Shown here piece after piece: positions 39,680 through 51,800 of a DNA stretch of 64,000 bases; positions within the stretch are counted from its first letter, which is position 1, and the number at the start of each line of letters is the position of its first letter. This stretch comes from Tethya wilhelma (taxonomy: Eukaryota > Porifera > Demospongiae > Tethyida > Tethyidae): the NCBI GenBank assembly GCA_964030475.1, contig CAXIPT010000001.1, positions 15,027,530 through 15,091,529 on the forward strand, in the 5' to 3' direction. The notes below the pieces were generated by a model. That model did not search any database. It saw only the letters and a program-made list of their open reading frames with translations, and was not told the origin of the DNA. The translations under genes and the position numbers were made by a program.

Positions 39680-42600
39680 ATGGCCTATCGTATTCCTGAG
39701 CTTGAGTCTTTCGTGATCACTAACGTTAAGTTTACTGAAGTTTCCCTTGGAGATGGTGCTTATGGTAAAGTGGAGGAAGTGGCAATATCTGGAACACTTT
39801 GTGCTGCAAAGAGGCTTCATGGAGAGCTTGTGCGCTATGCCCAAGAACCTCAACAGGTATATAAAAGATTGACCTCAAATCTGACTCACAAACAACTTAG
39901 TAGGTGCTGAGTATCATTTCTGAGAGGGCATGATATAATTTTGGTATGATGATATTCATAATTATTATGATAACCATTCACCATGTGATAATTTTGATTG
40001 TTAGGTAAACTACTAGGAAAATGTATGACATTGATAGGGGCGAGCCTGAGCGACATTATGACTTATAATACAGTATGTATTTCATGTCTTAGGCTATAGT
40101 ACTGCATGCATGGTATCTGTCAACAGCATTGCAGTTTGCACAACAGTTATACATCTAAACCACCCCCACCTAATGCTTAGTGTTCGTTTTTAAGCACAGG
40201 GTGCATAGCCTGAGATACTGTATGTATCTTTTTCTTTGTTCAACATTGGTATGGACGGAGCAAGTGCTATAGAGTTGATCCTACATCATAGCCTCTCATG
40301 GTAACATGATGACTCCAGACCTGTAACCCGTGTGTTTTCATCATTGAGCAACCATGCAGTGGTACATATAAAACGGTTCATGCAACCTTCAGAGTGTGTG
40401 AGTTTTCAGTCTGATTAATTTATCAGTGGTAGAGTCTATGCTGCTACTAATTTGCATGTAAACTGGCTGCCAGGCATATCTTGCCATTAAACATAATACT
40501 TTCAAAGTAAATAGCTAGGCTAACTGATGCTCATTGGCAATATCATAGATAATATAGACACGTATTATCTATGGCAATATTCATAGCGCTCCACTGAATG
40601 AAGCAAACGTCTCTACTATGACTATATTCATATATCCACAGGTTGAGCATAAATAAAACTTACAAAACGCTGAGTAGCAACTATATAGCAGTAGATCATT
40701 TCACTCTGCTTTCAGCATAGCAAACACTCTGACAAACTCGGGCAAACACTCGTACTCAATCAGCGCTGCCACGTGGATGATCACGTGGACATAGGCTAAG
40801 CTAGCTGAAGGTCAAAGTCCTTGATTATCGAGCATACGACGACGACGAAAAAAACAGAAGAGCCGACCTACTCACAAATGTGGGGCTCGCTCAGGCTCGC
40901 CCCAATTATGTGATAACAATTGAATACTACCGTATAGTGGGAAAGTTTTGCGGGGTTTAATTTTCGTGTTCTTTGCGGATCCCAATCCATCCGCGAAAGT
41001 TTTTATCCCAATATTCTCCGTAACATAATATTATATTATGTATGGGCTCGCACAGTTCATCTGTAAAAGTTAAAACACAAAAATGTTTGACTAGAGACAT
41101 CCGTGAAAGTTTGACACCGCAAAACTTTCCCTCTATACGGCAGGCCTAATGACATGACTTGTATTAATAGTCATATGAAATTTGTGCATTCCAATTCAGG
41201 AAAGGGAGTTAAGAGAAAGATTTACAGGCGAGTGTAAACTTCTGAGCCAGCTTCGCCATCCTCGCATAGTCCAGTTCCTAGGAATCTACTACAAGCATGA
41301 TTCTCGACTCCCGTTGCTTATAATGGAGCGCCTTAACACTGATCTCCACGGAGCGCTCGAAAAGATGCCCAACATTCCCATGGATCTCAAAGTCTCGGTC
41401 CTTCATGACGTTGCTCAGGGGCTGTCGTACTTGCACAATCATTCTCCCCAGCCAATTATTCATCGTGATCTCACTGCCAGAAATGTACTCCTCAATTCTG
41501 CTATGGTTGCTAAAATTGCCGATCTAGGAGTCTCAAAGATAGTCAATGTAAGACCCGGCCAGACCTCAGCCACCATGACACGTGCACCAGGAAATGCTAA
41601 CTACATGCCTCCTGAAGCTGTGGAGCAGACGTCCAAGTATAGCACTTCCATTGACATCTTCTCTTATGGTAATTTGGCTCTTTTTGTTTTGATACAGAAG
41701 TTTCCAGAGCCCAAAGCAGCAACATACGTTAATGAAAGTAATGTGCTATCTGCTCGAACTGAAATTGAAAGGAGAGGAGATGAAGTTAAAATACTTCATA
41801 ATAACCTTGGTGTACTGCATCCTCTTGTGCGGTTGGTTGAAGATTGTCTCCAGAACAATCCCAAACAACGACCATCGGTAGCAGCTGTTCTCAGTTTGCT
41901 GTCAAAGGTTCCAGTCACTCCCGATTCAAAGTCCATATTTCAACTGACCAAAGAGTTACTTGAAAAGAAACAGCTTATTGGTGATCTTAAGAGTCAGCTC
42001 CAACATAAGAATACAGAAGCCAAGAATCAGCAAGACTTGATTGGACAGCAACGCAGACAGATTGATGATTTGAATGGGGAGAACACTCGTTTGAAGCAGC
42101 AAATACAGACTCTTCAGACAAAAGTAACCAGCTTGGAAGAAGATGTAGTTATAAAGGATCAACTCATCAATGACAAGATTCGTGTGTTGGATGGACACAA
42201 AAGAGCTCTAGACCATTTGCAACGAGAACTGAGTGCATTTCAAAAAGGAGAAGGCAGAGGGGATGTTCTACTTGAAGAAAAGCAAATCTTGGAGGCTCAA
42301 AAGAAGGATATCGAGAGTTTGGTCAAGTCTTACAATGAAGATGTACAGACACTACAAGAACTAGTCAAATTCAAAGACCGTCAACTAAAGACTCAGCACA
42401 AGAAATTAGTTCAGACGATGCAAGAGTGTCATGATAAATTGCTAGTCCTGCACAAAAGTCTTCAGAACATAAGTTCCCAAATGTCCAAACCAGAGTCGGC
42501 TAAGCTCAAGGTATGCACACAAAACAGTAGTATCACAGAAACATCTATTTTATCCTGCTCCTTTTTTATTTTATAGAAAGAAATATCGTTTGAGGAGCTT

Positions 42601-45332
42601 CAAGCATATGTCAAACGCCTTGAGGTGCAAATGCAGCAGGTACATGAAACTGTTTGGTATCACAATTTCTCATGGTATAATACATAGTGAATGGTACATT
42701 TGTTTAGAAACCAGCTTCAATGAAACTAGGAGACCTCGAACTCCCTGTTGATGCACACAAAATTGTCGTAGATAAGGTGTTGAGGGAAAACATTAGTCTA
42801 CTCTACCAGCACTTGGATCCCAGTGACCTTCCTGCACTGCTGTCCTACTCTCAGTCTGGAAACAAAGAGTCTGAAAAGATGCTGATCGATATGTTCCAGC
42901 AGAGACAGGCAAAATTGCTACTCCTATTTGCTTGCTTGTTGAAGACAAACGCTACAGTCACAAAACTCGATCTTCAGTCGGTTTGTAGCGGACTTTCTGG
43001 ACAGGATCTTATCGAACCAGATGTAATGCTTGGTAAGTACATGTCCTTGCAAGTATACTAGCAATGATTGAACATTATCTCTTTTATACACAGATTACCA
43101 GCATCAGATGTTGCTGGCAAAGAGACAATCTTCAGATCAGTATAGTATATCTTCCCTCTCTGATGCATTCCTGGTCCTCTTACGAGATATCTTGAATGAG
43201 TTGAAGCGACAGCCAAAGCCTCAGACTTTTAACCGAATGAAAGAAATCCTCAGTTCTCTTGTCCTTCCCATTGATGTTGAAAGGGTAGCAAATTTGATCG
43301 AATCGTTTTGCTTTGAGTTTGCATCAGATCTTGAAGAGATCTTCAAGAATTTGTCTCCCTGCCTCAATCCCCTGAGTGTAGATCTACTTCAGATCATTTC
43401 CCAACATCTTGGCATAAAGAAGATCAGTGCTATGATCGATGAGTTCATTTCGGCAAGAAACTTCAAATACGGCCATTTGGTGCTCTGTCAACGTTCGCCT
43501 CAAACAAGTGTACGCATACCAGAAAGTTTTGAGTCAGTTCACACCTCATCCATTGAAGTTTTGCAGTCTACCTACCCTCGAATCTTTGCCAGACTTCCCG
43601 AACACCAATCTGAAATTGTTCATTCACAAACCATTCGTGTCTCAGTTGAGGTGGATAGGTCTGCCCTCTGTTTGTCCGACTACAACAACATTGTTACAGC
43701 TCTTTGTAGTTTCCTGGTTGTTCCAAAGGCTGCTCTAGTTCACATTGGGTGTTGCACGTCTCCTCTCGTTCTAGTTTGGGCCATGTCAGAAAAAACACTT
43801 GATTTTGTCAAAAATTACTGTGGAATTTTCGAAACGGCTCTCATTGAACAGAGGATTGTAAAGCTAGCGATTGGTAAATCCATCTATAGTGTCTCCACAA
43901 TGAAGGTACATTTAACCTTCAGATTTTCTTTTGCACCAATAATGAAGTATGTTTTTGTTTTGCAGGAGTCGGAGATGATGCAGGCAGCTTATCATGGGTT
44001 GGTGGCCAAGATACAAGATTGCCTGAAAACTGAGGTCAATGTAAACAAGATTTTCTTTGTAAGTTGAGATTTTATGTATTTTTGGTAATGATTAATGGTG
44101 TGTTTTTCATTTAGACGGGTCTTACTGCTTTGATGCTAGCAAGCCAGAATGGCCATGAACATGTGGTTGAAGTACTCCTTAAAGCAGGAGCATCTGTTGA
44201 CCATGAAGATCAGGTATACTGCACACTTGATATGTAGGTGATACAGCTAGACATGCAGTCTTAAATTTGAATCATATAAATAATACAGGCTAGAAATGAG
44301 ACTGCCTTGATGTTAGCGATCTACAGTGACAATCCCAAGGTGATCAAACTTCTTCTAAAAGCTGGTGCCAACCTCAATGGGAGGAATAAGGTACAAGTTG
44401 TTACTACCGTATAGCGGGAAAGTTTCACAGTGTCAAACTTTCGCGGAAGTCTCTAGTCAAACATGTTTGCAGTTTAACTTTCGCGGATGAGCTGTGCGCA
44501 AGCCCATACGTATAATACATTTCGAAAATTTTCGCGGATAAAAACTTTCACGGATGGATCGTGATCCGCGAAAACCGCGAAAGTTAAACCCTGCAAAACT
44601 TTCCCGCTATACGGTAGTGGCAGTCACTGATTGAAATGCGCGGCAAAATTGGATGTTTGTTTCATCTTATTAACTGTAGTTTGGTGTCACTCCCTTGAGT
44701 ATGGCAAGCTTTGGTGGTTATGAAAAGGCTGTTGGAGTTCTCCTTGAAGCTGGTGCGAATGTCCATGACTCAAACAAGGTATATCTCTAGATTGAACTGC
44801 TCCATTCCACATGCATTATGTGCTAGTAACATTGTGGTGGTTTTGTTGTGTGTAGGCTGGATTGACTCCTCTTTTCATGGCATGCAACAATGGCCATACG
44901 AATATTGTCAAGCGTCTGCTAGCTGCTGGTGCCAATGTCAATCATCAGAGCAAGGTACACTACGATGCATATAATATTATGTGTGGAGTTTACAATAGTC
45001 ATTGCTATGTTCTTCCATTTATGCTGAATTTCATACTACAGAATGACTCCACTGCACTTATATGGGCAAGTCGAAAAGGTCATGCTGAGATTGTTAGGGT
45101 TCTGATTAAAGCTGGTGCTCATGTCAATATTTATGACAAGGTACTATCAGAGATTCTATAATAATCGCTGCTATGCTTGCCTAGAAACAACTGTCTAATA
45201 ATGATCGTCACATAACACACACATTTCCATTATTGTATAATACAGCAACACATGTCAGCGTTGGAATGGGCACTAAAGAATGAGCATACTGAAGTTACCG
45301 AAATTTTGACATCAATCCCAATGGCTAAATAA
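39680..45332 (+). CDS. Protein kinase with coiled coil and ankyrin repeats
   Basis: A cytoplasmic signalling kinase, 1121 residues. Exons: 39680-39856, 41200-42510, 42577-42639, 42708-43032, 43094-43905, 43966-44058, 44115-44213, 44289-44390, 44680-44778, 44856-44954, 45042-45140 and 45246-45332. The kinase domain (residues about 13-310) has a Gly loop GDGAYGKV (24-31), Lys44 in CAAKRLH, Glu about 70, HRDLTARNVLL (147-157) and DLG at 167-169 in place of DFG. The APE position reads PPEA, followed by DIFSYG. Residues about 320-470 are a coiled coil. Exons 4-6 are helical, with a stretch (VLRENISLLYQHLDPSDLPALL) that could be a death-fold domain. Exons 7-11 each encode about one 33-residue ankyrin repeat (GLTALMLASQNGHEHVVEVLLKAGA type). 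HRDLTARN and the DLG change place it in the tyrosine-kinase-like group; the orthologue is not recognised. Intron 1 carries two TIR elements and intron 8 another. Confidence 0.88.
40037..40903. mobile_element. 867-bp non-coding TIR element
   Basis: Its ends are GGGGCGAGCCTGAGCGA and the exact reverse complement TCGCTCAGGCTCGCCCC. No coding capacity and no clear target duplication were seen. Related GGCTCGCCC ends occur near 54893 and 55501, both in the same orientation. It lies in intron 1 of the kinase gene. Confidence 0.7.
40930..41140. mobile_element. TA-type MITE, copy 1
   Basis: It begins CCGTATAGTGGGAAAGTTTT and ends AAACTTTCCCTCTATACGG. The internal part has GCGGAT/ATCCGCGAAAG repeats shared with the copy at 44407-44614. 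It is preceded by TA; the right-hand TA is mutated. Confidence 0.75.
44407..44614. mobile_element. TA-type MITE, copy 2
   Basis: The ends CCGTATAGCGGGAAAGTTT and AAACTTTCCCGCTATACGG form a perfect inverted repeat, and TA directly flanks both sides, as expected for Tc1/mariner-type insertion. It lies in intron 8 of the kinase gene. Confidence 0.8.
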
Positions 45333-45420
45333 GTGATTCATTTCACTACAATATATATATAGCTTTAATAATTAGAACAGTTATGCATGCACATCCATTG
45401 ATAGAAATTATTTTGGTGAA

Positions 45421-47034
45421 TTAAAACAGTTTAACGAATTGAACATAACTCAAATTTTGTGAAGAATGAGATCTCAAGACAGACTGGTTCACATACATGA
45501 AGAAAGGTCCATTGAAGCATCTCAAGTCATTCAGCCAATCCTCATTGACAAGGTGAAGATAATCCTGATTGTTCACCACAAACCACTGCACTCTGGACGG
45601 CCGCTGACACACCAGTCTCCCCGACTGTGTAGCCACAATGCTGATCTGTCCACCTGGTTTACTGTCGAATGTTGCTACCACAGAATAGAGATGGCCAATG
45701 GCAATGATTCTAGCATGAGTCGCTTGTTCCCCAACACCGTTTGGTGCATGAAGGGTAGACACATCAGTCGAAGTCACAAACTTACATCTTTCCATTATGT
45801 TCCAAACACAAAACTGAAAAGGATCGACTAGGACACCTAGTAGATGACCATCATTAGACAAACACACATTCTGTACTTGTAGACTCTCAGTGAGTGCTGG
45901 CTTCGGTAGGTCTGTGGTGTCTAGTTTTTCCATGAGAATCAAAGGCGTGCTTTCAATACTTGTCGGAGAACTGTCAGCTGGAGAGACAATACTCATCTTG
46001 TACAAGACAATCTTTGCATTGGTGATACATATGAGAGTGTGTGAGGTACAGTAACCACTAGAGTTTACACTCCTGGAAGAAAAATGAGGGATCAGTTTCC
46101 AAGCAACCACAGTCTCACCACTGTTTACACGAATCAAAATGGTTCTTGAATCATAAATATCGAGGTCTTCTTTCTGATCTGTCACTGCTGGTTTACCGGC
46201 TCTTATGACAGTGAGATTCCAAAGGTCTGATTCGTTGCTGAATGCACCTACAGTGACAACTGTGAAACACTTTCTACAACAAGCCACACCAACACAGCCA
46301 GAGGTGAGCATGGCTTGGGATCTCACCATCTTCTTGTTGAGGAGGATTTTATCAGTCAGTGGACAGTACCCTATCCATTGACCGTCAGGTTGAATAAGCA
46401 TCAGTACATATGTTGGTGTTGCCAATGTCCAGTACACCCACCTACTTCGAAGGAGGTTTGGTGCATTGCTCAATGGATTAGAGGGGCAAGAACGCAGGGA
46501 TTTATTGATGGGGTTAATATGGGACAAGGAGGGGCTCTTTTCACCAGCAGAGGAGGAATATTCTGTGAAAACAAAATTGTGTCCCAAGAAACAGGTTGGA
46601 GCAGACAGGTTGAGCTGTGGTACACGTCTCATTCCTAGTCTCTGTTGGGCAAGAAAAGACCTCACATTTGCTTTCAGGTTTTCTTCTTTGCATGCTTTGT
46701 CAGTTGAGATGCTGTCCACTTGTGAGATGAGTGATTTCAACCACGTTCTGTGTTTCAAGGCAACAGCAGCTAGCACGTGAAGGGAGAGGTGTTCATGGTA
46801 CTCCCGAAACTTCTCTGGACTTAGGTTCAGTTGGTGGTAACAAGTGGTAATCCACAGACGTTCCAGGCCAGGACTCACGAGGAGACAGTCCCAGTTGCGG
46901 CACACAAGACGACACCGTAGGAGATCTTCAATGTGAAGGAAACTTAGAATTAGCTCTACCACTTCTAGAGGAAGAGAGCTGATTAAATCCATACAGGAGT
47001 TTAGCACAGCTTGCAGGATCACAATTTGTAACAT
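45421..47034 (-). CDS. F-box protein with a probable beta-propeller
   Basis: A probable substrate receptor of an SCF (Skp1-cullin-F-box) ubiquitin ligase, intronless, 537 residues. An in-frame TAG lies just upstream, so ATG at 47034 is the likely start. The F-box is at residues about 14-60 (MDLISSLPLEVVELILSFLH...LLRCRLVCRNWDCLL). The rest has repeated strand-rich segments (WVYWTLATPTYVLMLIQPDG, ILIRVNSGETVVAWKLIP, LSNDGHLLGVLVDPFQFCVW) like WD40-type propeller blades, without clean WD motifs. I cannot assign an orthologue. It is convergent with the kinase gene, with only 88 bp between the two stop codons, so the transcripts probably overlap at their 3' ends. The lack of introns beside intron-rich neighbours hints at an old retrocopy. 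Confidence 0.85.
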   Translation of the reverse strand: MLQIVILQAVLNSCMDLISSLPLEVVELILSFLHIEDLLRCRLVCRNWDCLLVSPGLERLWITTCYHQLNLSPEKFREYHEHLSLHVLAAVALKHRTWLKSLISQVDSISTDKACKEENLKANVRSFLAQQRLGMRRVPQLNLSAPTCFLGHNFVFTEYSSSAGEKSPSLSHINPINKSLRSCPSNPLSNAPNLLRSRWVYWTLATPTYVLMLIQPDGQWIGYCPLTDKILLNKKMVRSQAMLTSGCVGVACCRKCFTVVTVGAFSNESDLWNLTVIRAGKPAVTDQKEDLDIYDSRTILIRVNSGETVVAWKLIPHFSSRSVNSSGYCTSHTLICITNAKIVLYKMSIVSPADSSPTSIESTPLILMEKLDTTDLPKPALTESLQVQNVCLSNDGHLLGVLVDPFQFCVWNIMERCKFVTSTDVSTLHAPNGVGEQATHARIIAIGHLYSVVATFDSKPGGQISIVATQSGRLVCQRPSRVQWFVVNNQDYLHLVNEDWLNDLRCFNGPFFMYVNQSVLRSHSSQNLSYVQFVKLF

Positions 47035-47164
47035 TGGGTAAAGATCTTCACACAACTAGCTAAAAATTGAAAGTAGACGCTCTAACCAGCTAGAATAACG
47101 ACCATTACCCACACACATGGGATCTCCCTAGCACTTTGCTTTTGCACAATACAGCACGGTCAAT

Positions 47165-47425
47165 AGTGAATTACATTCATTAAGCCTCGGTGCGTGCGTA
47201 GCACGTGCAGAGGGTTACGGTAGTCGTTTTGTCCGTCTGTCTGTTCAATCGAAATCTCAAGAAAGACAGCTCTAGCGACAAAATTGACGACACTTACATT
47301 CATAAATCTGAATGATCTTGTAGAAATATATTTTTTGCTTTTCAAAATGCTGTGGTTGCTGAGATTTGAGGCTTTTGTGCTTCTCAGAGCGCTTAGCTTC
47401 GAGACCACGCCCATTAATCTGGTGT
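47165..47425. repeat. Probable dispersed repeat with TAAGCCTCGGTGC end
   Basis: It starts ATTAAGCCTCGGTGCGTGCG and continues with GTAGCACGTGC and GTCCGTCTGTCTGTTC. The motif TAAGCCTCGGTGC recurs at about 63891. It has no coding character. Its full extent is unknown. Confidence 0.4.
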
Positions 47426-47610
47426 GCGTTTTCTAGAATCAGTGTTGCTTTGCTGTGCTATGCTGCTGTTCTCTGGGCCAGTGGCTGCTGTTGCTGTTGG
47501 TCAGTGGTGCTTGTCAAGACAGACAGGAGTTGGCCTGCTTGCTATGTAAGCATGTAGATGTAGATGTTAGCATGTATAAATAATTTTTTCAGTGTGGCGC
47601 AGCTAGCTAA

Positions 47611-47889
47611 GCTGCCACGGTACTATGGCCTGATTATGCACCTGGTAGTGAAAGCTCAGTCTGTAGTACAGGCACTTCTTGTGCTGCTCCAGCCATTGCT
47701 GGCCTGATAGCTCTCCTACTTCAATTCTCAGAGAAATATGTGGAAAATAAGGCAGAAAGGAAGAAGTTTAGAGAGTTTCCTTTCTTGACACGGTTTTTCA
47801 AAGAACACAGCCAGGAAGGTGACTCTGTTATGATTAATCCTGTGGACTTTTTTGTTAAGCCGCGTATGGTAGTCCAGCTAGCTATCTGA
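47611..47889 (+). pseudogene. Remnant of a subtilisin-like serine protease (S8)
   Basis: A 92-codon open stretch, without a start codon and ending in TGA, reads PDYAPGSESSVCSTGTS then CAAPAIAGLIALLLQFSEKY. APGS followed by GTSxAAP and AGxIAL is the hallmark of the subtilase active-site Ser region. Continuation residues are basic (NKAERKKFREFPFLTRFFK). A stop codon lies immediately upstream and no exons for the Asp and His catalytic parts are visible nearby. It is either a lone 3' exon of a lost gene or a fragment carried here. The call rests on this single motif. Confidence 0.5.
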
Positions 47890-48235
47890 CAGCAGCTGAT
47901 CCAGTGCATCAGAAATAATATCTATTCATGAGTGAATGGCATAGCTGCTAAGCATAGCTCATCTGGTCACTTGCTACAAATATACATACCGACAAACAGT
48001 GAACAGATATGCTTAGATATGAATCATGTTGGCCTAGTTGGATTAGTTTTTTATATGAGTGCACTATAGTGTGCCGAGGCTTGTGCACCATCGGTGCCTT
48101 CATTAATGTCAGGAGCCCGGAGGGCATGCATGCTGACGTCCAATTGTTTTTAAAATCTAACCAGCTAGCTAGAAAGGTCATAGTTTATGCGAAATTTTGG
48201 CAATAATTATTGAGGTATCTCCCAAGTGATTTTAT

Positions 48236-48450
48236 TATTGCATAGCTCTATACACAATTGTTTTGGGAAACCCATTGGTGAATATAATAAGAATAACTAT
48301 AATAGTAAATAGATCTAATAGTACCATTGGGTGCAATTATACAGGTATGATTGAGAAGAACTAAATTTCAGAGGCTAATGAACAGAGGCCACTTGAATTC
48401 CTTGGCACAGATCACAGAGAGGTTCATGTGAAGTGATAAAATTACAAGCC
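48236..48450. repeat. Upstream segment duplicated with the receptor gene
   Basis: It shares long near-identical stretches with 53274-53460, including ACAATTGTTTTGGGAAA and CACAGAGAGGTTCATGTGAA. It marks the 5' side of a segmental duplication containing the FN3 receptor. Confidence 0.7.
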
Positions 48451-48886
48451 AAGTCCTATATAATTATCTTGCATAGTAGTAGTAGTTTATGAAGTGATAT
48501 GATGTGAACCCAATGTTAAGTATAGCTACGTATGCCTTCTACAGAAGCATTTTGTGTATAGACTAAATAAAGCATAGAACTATAGCATGCCGATTGATTT
48601 ACGGTCTAGCATGATGGTAAACTCCACTGCAGGAGCCGGGTAGAAAATGTTAACAAGAAGTTAATTGTTAAAATTTTGTAAATAATCATGGTATATTGGT
48701 GAACTTCTCTAATGTTTAATCAATGGACCACATAGGTCTACATATAGCTAAAGACTGGATTATGCAGGTTAAATTTTGTAAGGATGGTTAGGTGGGTCGG
48801 TGGGGGAGGGCAGTTTCCTCTTGAAGTAAATAGCTAGTGTTTAAAAATTATATTGCTATTATAGCTACTTCAGTTATTGACTAGAC

Positions 48887-51800
48887 ATGAACTGCTCTGT
48901 GTGGATATTTCTTGTGGTTCTTGGATCACTGAGTGGAGCAGCAAATACTCAACAAGACAGCAATGTTCCAGGTATTAATTCACACTTCACAAGGTCAATT
49001 ATACAAAAAAAATGTCTATATCATAATAAGCTTTTTTAATGAGCAAGTGGCCAAGGTTGATTCTGAAGATGAAGTAGTTGTGTAGCAAAAATCTAGCCTC
49101 GTTCCCAGGCTCTCACCTTTGACCTTACACTCACGGCCTGGGTACGAGGCTAGCAAAAATCCAGGCAATGCTATAGGCCATTAATTACTATGATATGAGC
49201 AGCATGAGCTGACTTCAGGTTAGAGTCATCAAATAGTCATATTATCTTTTTCACTATCATGACTCTATACTGTATTATGCTGCAAAAAGTTTGAAATTAA
49301 TGTTAATGGTAACACTGCCTGCTATTACCAAATTATTGTCATGTGTTTATAGTCACTTTTCCTGTCTCCACTGCAGTACTAACACTCTTACTCAGAGGTG
49401 TACCCATTCCTGAGAATGAAGCTCTGGACAAGGAAGATGTGGGTACTGACATACCTGGTGCTCTCTCTCTTGTGACTCCCTATTCTGGATCCTTTTATTT
49501 TCGCTATCCAAATGATGATGAAGTACCAGGAGAAAGTCGTGGCTACTTTTGGATCGTATCAGCTGAAAGATTCTCCAATGGCTCACGAATCATCCGACTG
49601 AGACGAAGAAGTGATGAAGAGCAATCCAATAATCAGGAAGGAGTTTGGAGATGTTCATTTCCTTCAGATGCCAATGGAGGTCAAAAGAGTATCTACTTTG
49701 GCTTGTACACACGAAGTAAGCTAGTATTACAGTAGTACTTCTAAACAAAAAGGTTCTGTGAAACTTTGAATCAATCTAACTACACACACAAAAAATAATG
49801 TTGCCTTTAGCTGAGTTGTTTGCATTATTTTAACAAGACTAATGACAATAATTGTACTAATAACTAAGTTAGTGTTAATTGCTGTTTCCTCCAATCATAT
49901 ATGCTTATAGGGCTGACTTCTAATGGTGTTTTGAGTATATCCTCACCCCCCACATTGACGGCTGTTAGTCCCCTATTGACTGAACCTCCAACCTATACTC
50001 TTACTGCTAGTACCACTGGAGGACCTCCTGGTAGTGTTAGCTGGACAGCAGGGAGTACAGTATTCACTAACAACACTGTAACTCTAACTACTAGAAGTAG
50101 TGCAACATACACCCACACACTGACGCTGACAGGGAGACCAAGTGGTACCATCACATTTACTGTTACCAACAGACGTACTTCACCATTTCAATTTGCTCAA
50201 ATCACTGTTTGTAAGTAATTATTTGCATGTAGACAGGTAACTCAATCAGCTAGAGAGCACTAGATGCAAGCATGTTGTGTTGCTATGACTTTTACAGCTC
50301 CTGATTCTCCTAATATCCAAGCAATGCAAGTTGAAGAGGGAGAAGTCCAAATTGCTTGGACTAGAGTAACTGCTGCTGCCAATGGATACCGTCTTAGTGT
50401 GACTGGACAGCCAACTATTAGCCTCCCTTCTGCAGTAACTAGTCTTACAATATCTAATCTTCTTCCCTCTACTCTTGAGATCTCTATTGTATCTCTTTCT
50501 TCATTGGATGGATTTTCTCTGTATAGTAGCAGAGCAACTGATACTGTTCAAGTGTTAGGTAAACTTGTTTAAGTATTGTATTGAATACGAATAGTTTTAT
50601 GTCTGCTTCTTTTCTTCTACTGTCACATACCCTTCTATGTGCTATATAGCTCTTCCAACTCCTGACATCATGAGTTCCTCTTCAGTTCTCTCCTCAACAT
50701 CTCTAAGAGTCCAGTGGTCACTGTCTTCTGGTAGTGGGTATAAGCCTGCTGATGAATTTATCATAACCTACACACGTACAAGTTGTCCACCTGAGGATAC
50801 AGGTTCTGTGACAGTTGATGGCTTACTACGAGCAAGATCTATCGAGGGACTTGAAGAGTTTAGCACATACACTATCACAGTAACAGCTGTGTATAGGTTT
50901 GGAGGCTCTAATCCACCAGTTATGAAGAACAGTATTAGGATAATACTGCAAACTCTATCTGCTGGTTTGTGTTACATGTTACTAGAGTTAAGTATGCTTA
51001 CTGCGAAACTCAGGACAATTAATGCATTTCCATGTAGCTCTGGCTGGTGCTCCTCAAGGTCTCAGTGGACAATCAATGTCAAGTACATCAATCACACTGA
51101 CTTGGGATGAAGTGACTTGTCTTAATAGAAATGGCCCCAGTGTCATCACTGGCTACATGATACGATATGTTGGAGACTCACAGACCACCACTGACTCATC
51201 CTCTGGTGCATCAAGGACTTACACAGTTGAGGGCTTGATTCCTTTCACAGAGTACTCCTTTTCAGTAGCTACTGTCAATAATGCTGGTACTGGGCCATTC
51301 TTTGAGACACCCCTGACTCTTAGAACATCGGAAAGCTGTAAGCTTGTGCATAGCCTGTATGTATACTACAATAGTATTGCAAACACCTAATAGTCCTACT
51401 TTTCCATAATACCTATCTTCACAATTTTTTTGTATACACATACAGCTCCTGGTGAAGTTGACTCACCTACTCTTACTCGTATGTTCACATCAATGGTTGT
51501 GTCCTGGTCCCCACCAGTCCGACCAAATGGGATCATTACACTGTATGAGGTCTCATACAGTGTAAATGCTACCACTGATAAGGTTAACACCACATTGCTG
51601 AACTTCACCATCTCTTCTCTGGGACCTGGGACTAATGTCACTATCACTGTGAGAGCATTCACTAGCATTGGACCTGGAGAGGGTGTAACCCTTACAAATT
51701 GTACTCTAAACATACCATGTGAGTTTAGTGGCTACTCCATTATGTAATTCAGCAGTTACATAATTATTAGGTTGTGGTAAAATTGCTTGCAAATACAGCA

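Noticed and set aside
45466..46780. Plus-strand open frames opposite the F-box gene
   Set aside because: Antisense shadows of a single long minus-strand coding exon.
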